Shown here in pieces: positions 1-8,743 of a stretch of 37,201 nt of DNA. A program made the translations under genes and the position numbers. Each line of letters starts with the position of its first letter. Positions within the stretch are counted from its first letter, which is position 1. This stretch comes from Mycolicibacterium vinylchloridicum (lineage in GTDB: Bacteria > Actinomycetota > Actinomycetes > Mycobacteriales > Mycobacteriaceae): the NCBI RefSeq assembly GCF_013404075.1, contig NZ_JACBJQ010000049.1, positions 1-37,201 on the forward strand, written 5' to 3'. The notes under the pieces are model-generated. The model searched no databases, was not told the origin of the DNA, and saw nothing but the letters and a program-made list of their open reading frames with translations.

Positions 1-54
1 CCATCGTCAGGGCCTACCGACCGCGTAGCTGTCTGATCAGTCAGGCACGCCGCA

Positions 55-125
55 CGCGCGCATTTTCAGTGAGGCAACGAAGACGAATTTCGCGGCCCTT
101 CGCGCGCATTTCCGATGAGTCAACG
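55..125. repeat. Degenerate 25-bp direct repeat pair
   Basis: Two 25-bp copies lie at 55-79 and 101-125, with a 46-bp period. By eye 21 of 25 positions match: the first 11 bases and the last 5 are identical, and the middle has four substitutions. They lie just upstream of the SOS box and the broken HNH gene. The stretch 1-147 holds no gene I can support. The repeat could be an extra regulatory site or a remnant of a duplicated 13E12-type upstream region; I cannot tell which. Confidence 0.45.
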
Positions 126-147
126 CGTGGGCTTGCCGGCGTTGTAT

Positions 148-163
148 TCGAATATCCGTTCGA
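148..163. promoter_or_regulatory. LexA/SOS box upstream of the HNH gene
   Basis: The site reads TCGAATATCCGTTCGA. The mycobacterial/Gram-positive LexA operator is TCGAAC-N4-GTTCGA, so only the sixth base of the left arm departs from the consensus. It ends 12 bases before the ATG at 176, an ordinary place for repression. From family knowledge, several 13E12/DUF222 genes in M. tuberculosis are in the LexA regulon, which fits. DNA damage should therefore induce transcription here, although the gene downstream is now frameshifted. Confidence 0.8.
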
Positions 164-175
164 TACCGTTGGATC

Positions 176-1518
176 ATGACGTGCGAACCGCTCACCGCTC
201 AGACGGTGCATGATCGGGTCCGCGCCGAGCTCGACGCTGTCGATGCCGCGCATGACCGGCTGCGGGCGATATGTACCGACCTGGCCGGCAATGCTTTTCG
301 GATCGAGATCGCCGAACGGCTGGAGAGCCAGAACCGGAGGAACCGCGGGCTGTCCTACCGGTTCTTCGGCGAGATCGCCGAGCCGGTCGACGGGGTGACC
401 TGGCCCGCCGGGCCCAAGGTGCGCGACGTCCTTGCCAGCCGGTTGCGACTGACCGCCGGCGAGGTCAAGCGACGGTCGCGCTTGCGGCACGGATCCGGCC
501 GCGACGATCGTTGACCGGGGCACCATTGCCGCCCGAGTTGCCGACACTGGCCGACGCCATCGAGGCAGGCGATATCGGCGACGACCATGCCGCCGCGGTG
601 TGCCGTGCGCTGGACAGATTGCCGTCAGCGGTTGCGCCGGCCGATCGCGAGGTCGCCGAGCGGGCGTTGGTTCACCACGCCCGGGAACAGGATTCACAGT
701 TCGTCACCGCGATCGGCACACAGATCTCGGACTGGCTGAATCCGGACGGCACGTTCACCGACGAGGACCGGGCACGCCGGCGGGGTCTGGTGCTGGGTCC
801 GCAAGGGCCGGATGGGATGAGCCGTCTTTCCGGCTGGCTGGACCCGGAAGGCCGCGCCTATGTCGAGGCCGTGACGGCCGCGGCCGGGCCGGGGCGGCAT
901 CTCCCCGACGGGACCGAGGGGCCGGACGATCGCAGTCCCGAACAACGCTGCCACGACGGTGTGAAGCTCGGCCTCAAAGCGGGAATCGAGTCCGGCGCGC
1001 TCGGGCAGCATCGTGGCCTGCCGGTCACCGTCATCGTGACGACGACATTGGGCGACTTGGAGCGGGCGGCGGGGTGGGCCCGCACCGGCGGAACCGGCCG
1101 ACTGCCGATGCGGGATGTCATCCGGATGGCCAGCGAAGCGGTCCACTACCTGGCCGTGTTCGAGGACCACTCGGAGCGGCCGCTGTACCTGGGCCGCGCC
1201 AAACGCCTTGCGACAGCGGACCATCGAATCATCTGCTACGCCCGCGACCGCGGCTGCACCAAACCGAACTGCTTCGCGCCGGGCTACCACTCCGAGGTGC
1301 ATCACGCGAGGCCGTGGAGCGAAGGCGGGACGACCGACGCCGACAACCTCTACTTCGGCTGCGGCTGCGATCACACGATGGCGACCGAGGGCACGTACAC
1401 GACGATCGTCACCGAGGACGGCCGGATCGCCTGGAGCGACGGCACCGGTCCCCCACGCGTCAACGATGTTCACCACCCGGAGCGTTTACTGGATCGTGAC
1501 GACGATGATCCGGGCTGA
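176..1518 (+). pseudogene. 13E12/DUF222-HNH endonuclease family protein, frameshifted
   Basis: This belongs to the 13E12 repeat family: an N-terminal DUF222 helical domain and a C-terminal HNH nuclease domain, of unknown cellular role. The N-terminal part (176 to about 475) is read in one frame and the remainder (about 476-1518) in the -1 frame. The first frame continues only to a TGA at 512-514. After the codons for EVKRR the family continues with a hydrophobic residue and then LAARIRP. Restoring one base before tcgcgcttgcggc near 475/476 rejoins the frames, which points to a single-base deletion. The HNH part looks intact: paired cysteines in CTKPNC, then HSEVHHARPW, GG and NL, and a later C..H pair near 1370. 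Possible explanations are a true pseudogene, an assembly error in GC-rich sequence, or a programmed -1 shift; I see no slippery heptamer. It lies 14 bases upstream of the amidohydrolase. Confidence 0.85.
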
Positions 1519-1532
1519 GGCAGGATCAACTC

Positions 1533-3194
1533 ATGGCGACATCACCGACGACGGTGTTCACGGCGCGGCGGGTGATCACTATGGATCCGGGGGTGTCCGA
1601 CGCCACCGCGGTCGCGGTCTCCGACGGGCGCGTCGTGGCCGTGGGCCCTGTAGCGGACCTGCGCGACGCAGGGGTGGTCGACGACACCTTTGCCGACGCG
1701 ATCGTCTGCGCCGGCTTGATCGATCAGCACCTGCACCCGATCCTGGGCGCCACCACGCTGATGACCGACGTCATCGCGATCGAGGACTGGGAGCTGCCTG
1801 GCAAGACCTATCCGGCCGCGCACTCCGCCAAGGAGTACCGCCAGCGGCTTTCCGAAGCTGCGCAACAGTTTTCGAAGCCCGACGAGTGGCTGTTCTCCTG
1901 GGGCTACCACAAGCTCTGGCACGGCGGGCTCGACCGTGACCTCCTCGACGAGATCAGCGCGACCCGGCCGATCGCGGTGTGGCAGCGTTCGTGTCACGAG
2001 TGGTTCCTGAACTCCGCGGCAGTCGACGCGCTCCACCTCACAGCTGCGGACATGACCGGCCCGGCCGCCAGCATGGTGGATTTCGCCGCGGGCCACTGGT
2101 GGGAGACCGGGATGAACCTGCTACTTCCCCGCCTCGCCCCGGTCTTCATGAGCCAGGACCGCCTGACGAGTGGACTGCACCAGCTGGTCGCCTACCTGCA
2201 CCGAAACGGCGTCACCGCGATCAACGAGCCCGGCCTGATGTGGGCTCTCGAGCCTTGGTCGCTGTACCAGGACATCCTCGGTGACCCATCAACCCCGTTC
2301 TCGTCGACATTCCTTGTCGACGCTCGCAGCCAGGCCGACGGCGGGATGGATCCCGCCGACGCGGTCGCCGACGCCGAACGCCAGGTCGCGATGGCGTCGG
2401 CGGGCAAAGTGCGCCTACTGCCCAAGCAGGTCAAGTTGTTCGCCGACGGTGCGATCATCAGCCAGCTCATGCAGATGCGCGACCCCTACCTCGACGACAC
2501 CGGCCATCCCGACCTATGCCACCACGGCGAGTGGATGATGAAACCCGACACATTCCGGGCGTTCGCAAAGGCGTACTGGAACGCAACCTGGCAGTTGCAT
2601 ATTCACGTCAACGGTGACGCGGCACTGGATCTGGTGCTCGACACCGTCGACGAGTGCATGACAGAACATCCGCGCACCGATCACCGCACGGTGATCGTCC
2701 ACTTCGCCAATTCGTCTGAAGAACAGGTCGACCGCATCGCCCGGCTGGGCGCCGTCGTGTCAGCCAACCCGTACTATCCGGTCGGATTCGCCGACCACTA
2801 CGCCGCCCACGGACTGGGCGCCGACCGCGCCGACGTGATGGTGCGAGCCGAATCGGTACTGCGCCGGGGCATTCCGCTGTCACTACACTCCGACCTGCCG
2901 ATGGCACCCGCCGCGCCGCTGATGCTCGCGTGGTGCGCGGTGAACCGGCAAACCCCGAGCGGACGGACGGTCGCACCGGAGCAACGGATCTCGGTGCACG
3001 ACGCGCTCCGGGCGATCACCATTGAGGCCGCCTATTCGTGGCGGCTGGAGGACGAGCTGGGCAGCATCACGCCGGGGAAGCTCGCCAATTTCACGATCTT
3101 GGCCGATGACCCGTACGCCGTCGATCCGCTGGCGCTCAAAGACCTTCCGATACTGGGCACCGTCTACGAGGGCAGGTGGTTCCCTAGCGGCTGA
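1533..3194 (+). CDS. Amidohydrolase, YtcJ-like (amidohydrolase family 3)
   Basis: A 553-aa cytoplasmic metal-dependent hydrolase of the amidohydrolase superfamily. The substrate is unknown; relatives act on formamide, N-acyl or cyclic amide compounds. The N-terminal beta-sandwich is followed by the metal motif HLHP (about residues 66-69). HIHVNGD lies near 357 and the late aspartate in LHSDLPMAP near 451. The C-terminus has the usual GSITPGKLANF segment that returns to the sandwich. The ATG at 1533 follows an AGGA at a workable distance. The 3' end overlaps the convergent MarR gene by 11 bases. The gene is complete and its length is normal for the group. No neighbour identifies a pathway, so only the family is secure. 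Confidence 0.88.
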   Translation: MATSPTTVFTARRVITMDPGVSDATAVAVSDGRVVAVGPVADLRDAGVVDDTFADAIVCAGLIDQHLHPILGATTLMTDVIAIEDWELPGKTYPAAHSAKEYRQRLSEAAQQFSKPDEWLFSWGYHKLWHGGLDRDLLDEISATRPIAVWQRSCHEWFLNSAAVDALHLTAADMTGPAASMVDFAAGHWWETGMNLLLPRLAPVFMSQDRLTSGLHQLVAYLHRNGVTAINEPGLMWALEPWSLYQDILGDPSTPFSSTFLVDARSQADGGMDPADAVADAERQVAMASAGKVRLLPKQVKLFADGAIISQLMQMRDPYLDDTGHPDLCHHGEWMMKPDTFRAFAKAYWNATWQLHIHVNGDAALDLVLDTVDECMTEHPRTDHRTVIVHFANSSEEQVDRIARLGAVVSANPYYPVGFADHYAAHGLGADRADVMVRAESVLRRGIPLSLHSDLPMAPAAPLMLAWCAVNRQTPSGRTVAPEQRISVHDALRAITIEAAYSWRLEDELGSITPGKLANFTILADDPYAVDPLALKDLPILGTVYEGRWFPSG

Positions 3195-3624
3195 CCGGCG
3201 GAGCCGGGTCCAGCATCCCAGCCAACAACGCGCCCAATCGCTTCTGCTCAGCTGCGCTGAGCCGGGTGATCAACGGGGCGAGCAGACCGGCCACCTGGTC
3301 GGCGAGCTCGGCACCCAGCCGGTGGCCCTCGACGGTGAGGCTGACGTGCACCGAGCGCGCGTCCTCGCGGCTGGCGGTCCGCTGAGCCAGGCCGCGACGC
3401 ACCGCGCGGTCCATCAACCCGCTCACCGACGAACGCTCCAGGCCCAGGTAGTCGGCCAGTTGGGCCATCGTGGGCTCACGGTCGCGCAGGATCGCCAGAG
3501 CACGCAACTGCGTCAGCGACAGATCGTTCTCGGCGGCAACCCGGTTGAGCACTGCCATCACCGCGAAAGATGTGCGCACCAGGTCTTCGAGCAGCGCTTC
3601 ATTCACCGCTCTAGCGTACCTCAT
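3184..3624 (-). CDS. MarR-family transcriptional regulator
   Basis: A 146-aa winged-helix repressor. The helix-turn-helix runs through LTQLRALAILRDREPTMAQL and LGLERSSVSGLMDRAVRRG (about residues 37-89). The wing contains the typical SREDARSVHVSLT, and a C-terminal helix would serve dimerisation. It is divergent from the oxidoreductase at 3682, with a duplicated operator-like element between them. The likely job is ligand-relieved repression of that gene and of itself; this is inference from layout. The start is uncertain. The ATG at 3624 abuts the operator and has no Shine-Dalgarno sequence, whereas a GTG at 3606 would give 140 aa and has a GAGG 12 bases ahead. A -10-like TAAAAT at 3648-3643 lies between the operator copies. 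Confidence 0.87.
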   Translation of the reverse strand: MRYARAVNEALLEDLVRTSFAVMAVLNRVAAENDLSLTQLRALAILRDREPTMAQLADYLGLERSSVSGLMDRAVRRGLAQRTASREDARSVHVSLTVEGHRLGAELADQVAGLLAPLITRLSAAEQKRLGALLAGMLDPAPPVSR

Positions 3625-3626
3625 TG

Positions 3627-3666
3627 GTTCGTATTACCATCTATTTTAGTTCGTATTACCATCTAT
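3627..3666. promoter_or_regulatory. Duplicated 18-bp operator between marR-like and qor-like genes
   Basis: The 18-mer GTTCGTATTACCATCTAT occurs twice without a mismatch, at 3627-3644 and 3649-3666, with a 22-bp period (two helical turns). The left copy is part of TGGT-N7-ACCA, an inverted repeat of MarR-box size. Candidate -10 hexamers sit in and between the copies: TAAAAT for the regulator on the minus strand and TATCAT (3664-3669) for the oxidoreductase. Two dimers bound on the same face of the helix could shut both promoters. No footprint is available; the role is inferred from position and repetition. Confidence 0.7.
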
Positions 3667-3681
3667 CATTCGGAGCCTCTC

Positions 3682-4620
3682 TTGAACGCAGCCGTCGTCA
3701 CCGACTTCACGAAACCGCCTGTCTACCAACACTTTCCACAGCCGGCGGCGTCCACCGACAACGAGGTTGTCGTCGATGTCATCGCCGCCGGCCTGCATCC
3801 ACTGGTACGCTCCCGCGCCGCTGGCACGCACTACACGAGCACCGGCGACTTACCGCTGGTACCGGGCATCGACGGGGTCGGCCGCGCCCCGGACGGCACC
3901 CTGCGCTACTTCGTCGTGGCCACCGACCTGGGTGCGATGGCCGAGCAGACAGTCGTCGACCTGCGCCGCAGCGTCGTCCTGCCCGACGACGCGGACCTGG
4001 TCGCGATCGCCGCGGCGATGAACCCCGCGATGTCGTCCTGGGTGGCGTTGCGCCGGCGCACCACTCTGCAGCCTGGGCAGACCGTCGTCGTCCTCGGCGC
4101 GACCGGCAGCGCCGGCCGGTTGGCCGTCCAGGCGGCCAAGCACCTCGGCGCGGGGGTGGTGATCGGCGTCGGACGGGATAAGCGACAGCTGGGTGCTCTG
4201 CCGGATCTGGGTGCCGACGATGTCATCGCACTCGATGAGCTGGCGGCGAACTTCGGCCGGGTGCTGGGCGCCGACATCGTCATCGACTACGTCTGGGGCC
4301 GGCCCGCGACCGAGCTGATGGCCGGCTTCGCGCGCGGCCGCCACGACCGCGCGCAGCCGCTGACCTGGATTCAGATCGGTTCGATGGCCGGCACCAGCGC
4401 CGATATCCCGTCGGCGGCGTTACGGTCCATGCCGCTTCAGATCGTCGGCAGCGGGATCGGCTCCGTGCCGGTTGCCGACTTCGTCGCCGAACTACCGGAG
4501 TTGGCGATAGCAATCTCGAACGGCACCCTGCGGACGCAGGCGCGCGCGGTTCCGCTCGCGGAAGTGGAACAGGCCTGGCAGCAACCGGAGAACGGTCAGC
4601 GGGTCGTTTTCACGCCCTGA
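3682..4620 (+). CDS. Zinc-independent MDR alcohol dehydrogenase / quinone oxidoreductase-like
   Basis: A 312-aa medium-chain dehydrogenase/reductase of the quinone oxidoreductase type, expected to use NADPH. The nucleotide-binding segment VVVLGATGSAGRLAVQAAKH lies near residues 135-154 and continues into a Rossmann fold. The zinc-ligand cysteines of classical alcohol dehydrogenases are absent. I chose the TTG at 3682 because GGAG (3672-3675) sits six bases ahead and MNAAVVTDFTKPPVY starts the fold cleanly. The open frame extends further upstream, but there it overlaps the amidohydrolase and MarR genes on other frames. It is divergent from the MarR gene, so it is probably that regulator's target. 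The substrate is unknown. It is convergent with secG, with a 4-base gap. Confidence 0.85.
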   Translation: MNAAVVTDFTKPPVYQHFPQPAASTDNEVVVDVIAAGLHPLVRSRAAGTHYTSTGDLPLVPGIDGVGRAPDGTLRYFVVATDLGAMAEQTVVDLRRSVVLPDDADLVAIAAAMNPAMSSWVALRRRTTLQPGQTVVVLGATGSAGRLAVQAAKHLGAGVVIGVGRDKRQLGALPDLGADDVIALDELAANFGRVLGADIVIDYVWGRPATELMAGFARGRHDRAQPLTWIQIGSMAGTSADIPSAALRSMPLQIVGSGIGSVPVADFVAELPELAIAISNGTLRTQARAVPLAEVEQAWQQPENGQRVVFTP

Positions 4621-4624
4621 GTGC

Positions 4625-4858
4625 TCAGCTGTACTTGATCTGCAGAGCCATGCCGACAATGGACACGACCCAGATGCCGGTGACGAACAGCGTCAGGCGG
4701 TCGAGGTTCTTCTCCACCACGGTCGACCCGGACAGGCTGGACTGCACACCGCCGCCGAACAGCGTCGACAGGCCACCACCCTTGGCGCGGTGCAACAGCA
4801 CCAGCAACACCACCAGCACGCTGGTGACCACCAGGAGGATCTGCAGAGCCAAAACCAT
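4625..4858 (-). CDS. secG: Preprotein translocase subunit SecG
   Basis: A 77-aa membrane subunit of the SecYEG channel. It has two hydrophobic helices (about residues 1-22 and 52-73) joined by the typical SecG loop with AKGGGLSTLFGGG and a polar stretch. Length and loop match actinobacterial SecG. It follows tpiA after 30 bases, the conserved mycobacterial order gap-pgk-tpiA-secG. A TAGTCT -10 box ending seven bases before the ATG suggests that it can also be made from its own leaderless transcript. Confidence 0.95.
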   Translation of the reverse strand: MVLALQILLVVTSVLVVLLVLLHRAKGGGLSTLFGGGVQSSLSGSTVVEKNLDRLTLFVTGIWVVSIVGMALQIKYS

Positions 4859-4865
4859 GCCGACC

Positions 4866-4871
4866 AGACTA
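4866..4871 (-). promoter_or_regulatory. Candidate leaderless promoter of secG (-10 TAGTCT)
   Basis: On the minus strand TAGTCT fits TANNNT and is followed by seven bases and the secG ATG, so transcription would begin at or next to the start codon. It lies in the 30-base gap after tpiA. No convincing -35 is seen, which is common in mycobacteria. Confidence 0.5.
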
Positions 4872-4888
4872 CCTGTTCGCCTGCGTGA

Positions 4889-5674
4889 TCAGGGCAGCGG
4901 CCCACCTGCGGCGATCGCCGACAGGATGGCGAACTGCTCGCCATCCAGCGATGCCCCGCCGACCAGCGCGCCGTCGACATCCTTCTGCCCGACGATCTCG
5001 CCGACGTTCTTGGCGTTCACCGAGCCGCCGTAGAGCACCCGGATCCCGTCGGCGATCTCAGCGGAAGCGATATTGCCCAGCTCGCCGCGGATCGCGGCGC
5101 ACACTTCCTGCGCGTCGGCGGCACTGGCCACCCGGCCCGTGCCGATGGCCCACACCGGCTCGTAGGCGATCACGACGCCCGCCAGCTGCTCGTTGCTCAG
5201 CCCGGCCAGCGAACCACGCAACGAATTCACGTTGAACTCGACGTGGTTGCCGGCCTCGCGGACCTCGAGCTGCTCGCCGATGCACACGATCGGGGTGAGC
5301 CCGTGCTTCAAGGCGGCGGCCGCCTTCTCGGCGACCAGCGCGTCGTCCTCGTGGTGATAGGTACGGCGCTCGGAGTGGCCGACCACCACGAACGTGCACC
5401 CCAATTTCGCCAGGAACGCGCCGCTGATGTCGCCGGTGTAGGCGCCCGAATCGTGCTGCGAGAGGTCCTGTGCGCCGTAGGTCAGCCGCAGCTTGTCGCC
5501 GTCGACCAGAGTCTGCACACTCCGCAGATCGGTGAACGGCGGGATGACGGTGACGTCGACCTTGTCGAAGTACTTGTCGGGCAACGAGAATGCGATCTTC
5601 TGGACGAGCGCGATGGCCTCGAAGTGGTTGAGGTTCATCTTCCAGTTGCCCGCGATCAGCGGTTTACGGGACAC
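4889..5674 (-). CDS. tpiA: Triosephosphate isomerase
   Basis: A 261-aa glycolytic enzyme interconverting dihydroxyacetone phosphate and glyceraldehyde-3-phosphate. The expected catalytic set is present: GNWKMN at residues 9-14 with Lys12, His100 in VVVGHSERR, and Glu172 in AYEPVWAIGTG. The phosphate-binding GGSVNAKN lies near the C-terminus. The start is the GTG at 5674, preceded by AGGAG at good spacing. It is third in the gap-pgk-tpiA operon, nine bases after pgk. Length is normal for a (beta/alpha)8 monomer, which would act as a dimer in the cytoplasm. Confidence 0.97.
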   Translation of the reverse strand: MSRKPLIAGNWKMNLNHFEAIALVQKIAFSLPDKYFDKVDVTVIPPFTDLRSVQTLVDGDKLRLTYGAQDLSQHDSGAYTGDISGAFLAKLGCTFVVVGHSERRTYHHEDDALVAEKAAAALKHGLTPIVCIGEQLEVREAGNHVEFNVNSLRGSLAGLSNEQLAGVVIAYEPVWAIGTGRVASAADAQEVCAAIRGELGNIASAEIADGIRVLYGGSVNAKNVGEIVGQKDVDGALVGGASLDGEQFAILSAIAAGGPLP

Positions 5675-5683
5675 GCAGGTCTC

Positions 5684-6895
5684 CTAGTTCTCGAGGACAG
5701 AAATGCCGGGCAGTTCCTTGCCCTCAAGGTATTCCAGCGATGCGCCGCCGCCGGTGGAAATGTGCGAGAAACCGTCCTCGGGCAACCCGAGCTGGCGTAC
5801 CGCTGCCGCCGAGTCGCCGCCGCCGACCACACTGAACGCGCCCTTGGCGGTGGCGCCGATGATCGCCTCGGCGACCCCCTTGGTGCCCGCGGCGAACGCC
5901 GGGAATTCGAACACCCCCATCGGGCCGTTCCAGAAGATCGTGCGCGCATTGGTCAGCAGCGTGGTGAACCGCTTCACTGACTCCGGGCCGATATCCAAAC
6001 CCATCTTGCCATCCGGGATACGGTCAGCAGCAACGGTTTCCGGTGCGGAGTCGGCCGCGAACTTCTCCGCGACAACGATGTCCACCGGCAGATGGATCAC
6101 ATCACCGTAGGTCTCCAGAAGCTGACGGCAGGTGTCGATCATCTCCTCTTGGCACAGTGAGGTACCTACCGACACCCCTTGCGCGGCAAGGAAAGTGAAG
6201 CACATGCCGCCACCGATGATCAGACTGTCAGCCTTGGTCGCCAGATTCTCGATGACGGCCAGCTTGTCCGACACCTTCGATCCGCCCAGCACCACGGCAT
6301 ACGGACGCTCGGTGGAACTGGTCAGCGCCTCGAGCACCTTGACCTCGGCGGCGACCAACGTGCCAGCGTAGTGCGGCAGCAGCGACGCGACGTCAAACAC
6401 CGAGGCCTGCTTGCGGTGCACCACACCGAACCCGTCGGACACGAAAGCGCCGTCTTCCCCGACCAATTCGACGAGTGCCTTGGCCAGCTTCAGCCGTTCG
6501 GAGTCGTCCTTGCTGGTCTCCCGGGGGTCGAAACGGATGTTCTCCAACAACAGCACATCGCCGTCGGTCAAACCCTCGGCACGAGCCAGCGCATCGGTGC
6601 CGACCACGTCACCGGCCAACTGCACGTGCCGGCCGAGCTTGTCCCCCAGCGCGGCGGCCACCGGCGCCAGCGACAACGCCGGATCTGGGGTTCCCTTGGG
6701 CCGGCCCAGATGCGCGGTCACGATGACCTTGGCGCCGGCGTCGGCCAGCGCCTTCAGCGTCGGGACCGACGCGATGATCCGCCCCGGATCGGTGATCTTT
6801 CCGCCGTCGAGCGGGACGTTGAGGTCGCAGCGCACCAACACGCCCTGACCTTCAACGCCGTCGGCCAGCAGGTCAGCCAGTGTCTTGACGGCCAT
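5684..6895 (-). CDS. pgk: Phosphoglycerate kinase
   Basis: A 403-aa enzyme that makes ATP from 1,3-bisphosphoglycerate. The N-terminal domain carries RCDLNVPLDGG (about residues 19-29) and the HLGRPKG substrate loop. The C-terminal domain has the nucleotide-binding LGGSKVSDK and the conserved FWNGPMGVFE. GGGDSAAAV lies near the end. The frame is open upstream to 6958, but I start at the ATG at 6895 (MAVKTLADLL) because everything upstream lies inside gap and matches no family sequence. It begins five bases after the gap stop, so it is translated from the gap operon message. Confidence 0.97.
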   Translation of the reverse strand: MAVKTLADLLADGVEGQGVLVRCDLNVPLDGGKITDPGRIIASVPTLKALADAGAKVIVTAHLGRPKGTPDPALSLAPVAAALGDKLGRHVQLAGDVVGTDALARAEGLTDGDVLLLENIRFDPRETSKDDSERLKLAKALVELVGEDGAFVSDGFGVVHRKQASVFDVASLLPHYAGTLVAAEVKVLEALTSSTERPYAVVLGGSKVSDKLAVIENLATKADSLIIGGGMCFTFLAAQGVSVGTSLCQEEMIDTCRQLLETYGDVIHLPVDIVVAEKFAADSAPETVAADRIPDGKMGLDIGPESVKRFTTLLTNARTIFWNGPMGVFEFPAFAAGTKGVAEAIIGATAKGAFSVVGGGDSAAAVRQLGLPEDGFSHISTGGGASLEYLEGKELPGISVLEN

Positions 6896-6900
6896 CGCTG

Positions 6901-7923
<1,023 letters not shown>

Positions 7924-8004
7924 GTTGTCTCCTCATGGTTGCCTCTGAAGTACCCGCGCCCAGCCTAGTGGCCTGCTCACCGGTGTGCGCGACCGCCCGG
8001 AAGG

Positions 8005-8733
8005 TCACCCTGACAGTCCCCCGATCAGGGGCCCACTCTGGTCGGCTCGGGGCGAGCCGGTCCAGCGTTCCCGGATCGCGGGGAGCGTGCCGTCCTTCTC
8101 GAGAGTGGCCTGCGCGACGTTGATCCGGCCCAGTAGCGCGGTGTCGGTGGTCGGCACCGCGATCGCGATCTTCTCGGTGGTGATGCCGCGCTGGACGACG
8201 CTCACACCGGGCACCGCGTCGGCCAGCCGGGTCAGCACCGGGTCCAGCTTCATGAACGCATCACAGCGGCCGGTGGTCAGATCACGCAGCGCGGTGCGGA
8301 TGCCGCCGTAGTCATAGACCCGGACCCTGGCGACCTTTTCGTCGGCCAGCAGCCGGTTGGCGATCGGTTGGCTGGTGTTGCCCCGCTGCACGCCGATCGT
8401 CAGGCCTTCGAGGTCGTCGGTCGACTTGACCTCGGGCAGCTGGCCGGCGTCGACGGCCAGTGCCTGACCCGAGATCAGGTACGGATCGCAGAACGCCGCC
8501 TTGAGCGCGCGCGAACCGGTGATCGTGGTGCCCGACGCGACGCAGTCGAAGTCGCCGGAGTCCAGCGCGTCGAAGATGCCGTTGAAATCGCGGCCTTCGT
8601 AGCGGATGAACTGCACCTCGACACCGAGTTGCGCGGCGATCGCGGTCATGAGCTCGACGTCCAGACCCGCACCGTGCACGTCATTGAACGGCGGGTCCGG
8701 GAAAGCCGCACCGACGCGCAGGACCTCAGCCAT
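8005..8733 (-). CDS. Solute-binding protein family 3 fold without signal peptide
   Basis: A 242-aa protein with a complete SBP_bac_3 fold, the periplasmic amino-acid-binding type. It opens directly with LRVGAAFPDPPFND and GLDVELMTAIAAQLGV, then has the domain-crossing VASGTTITGSR and the late TIGVQRGNTSQ segment. The closing helix is near LPAIRERW. Starting at the ATG at 8733 there is no signal peptide or lipobox. The frame opens up to 8811, but the extra 26 residues contain no hydrophobic core and overlap the glycosyltransferase end. No permease or ATPase gene is nearby. It begins 10 bases after the glycosyltransferase stop, so the two are probably co-transcribed. It may be a cytosolic ligand sensor, or a mislocated or degenerate transporter part; function is unproven. 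Confidence 0.78.
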   Translation of the reverse strand: MAEVLRVGAAFPDPPFNDVHGAGLDVELMTAIAAQLGVEVQFIRYEGRDFNGIFDALDSGDFDCVASGTTITGSRALKAAFCDPYLISGQALAVDAGQLPEVKSTDDLEGLTIGVQRGNTSQPIANRLLADEKVARVRVYDYGGIRTALRDLTTGRCDAFMKLDPVLTRLADAVPGVSVVQRGITTEKIAIAVPTTDTALLGRINVAQATLEKDGTLPAIRERWTGSPRADQSGPLIGGLSG

Positions 8734-8743
8734 GGCACAAACG

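Noticed and set aside
3022..3681. Upstream part of the long frame ending at 4620
   Set aside because: It overlaps the amidohydrolase and MarR genes out of frame; the oxidoreductase fold and its GGAG-TTG start begin at 3682.
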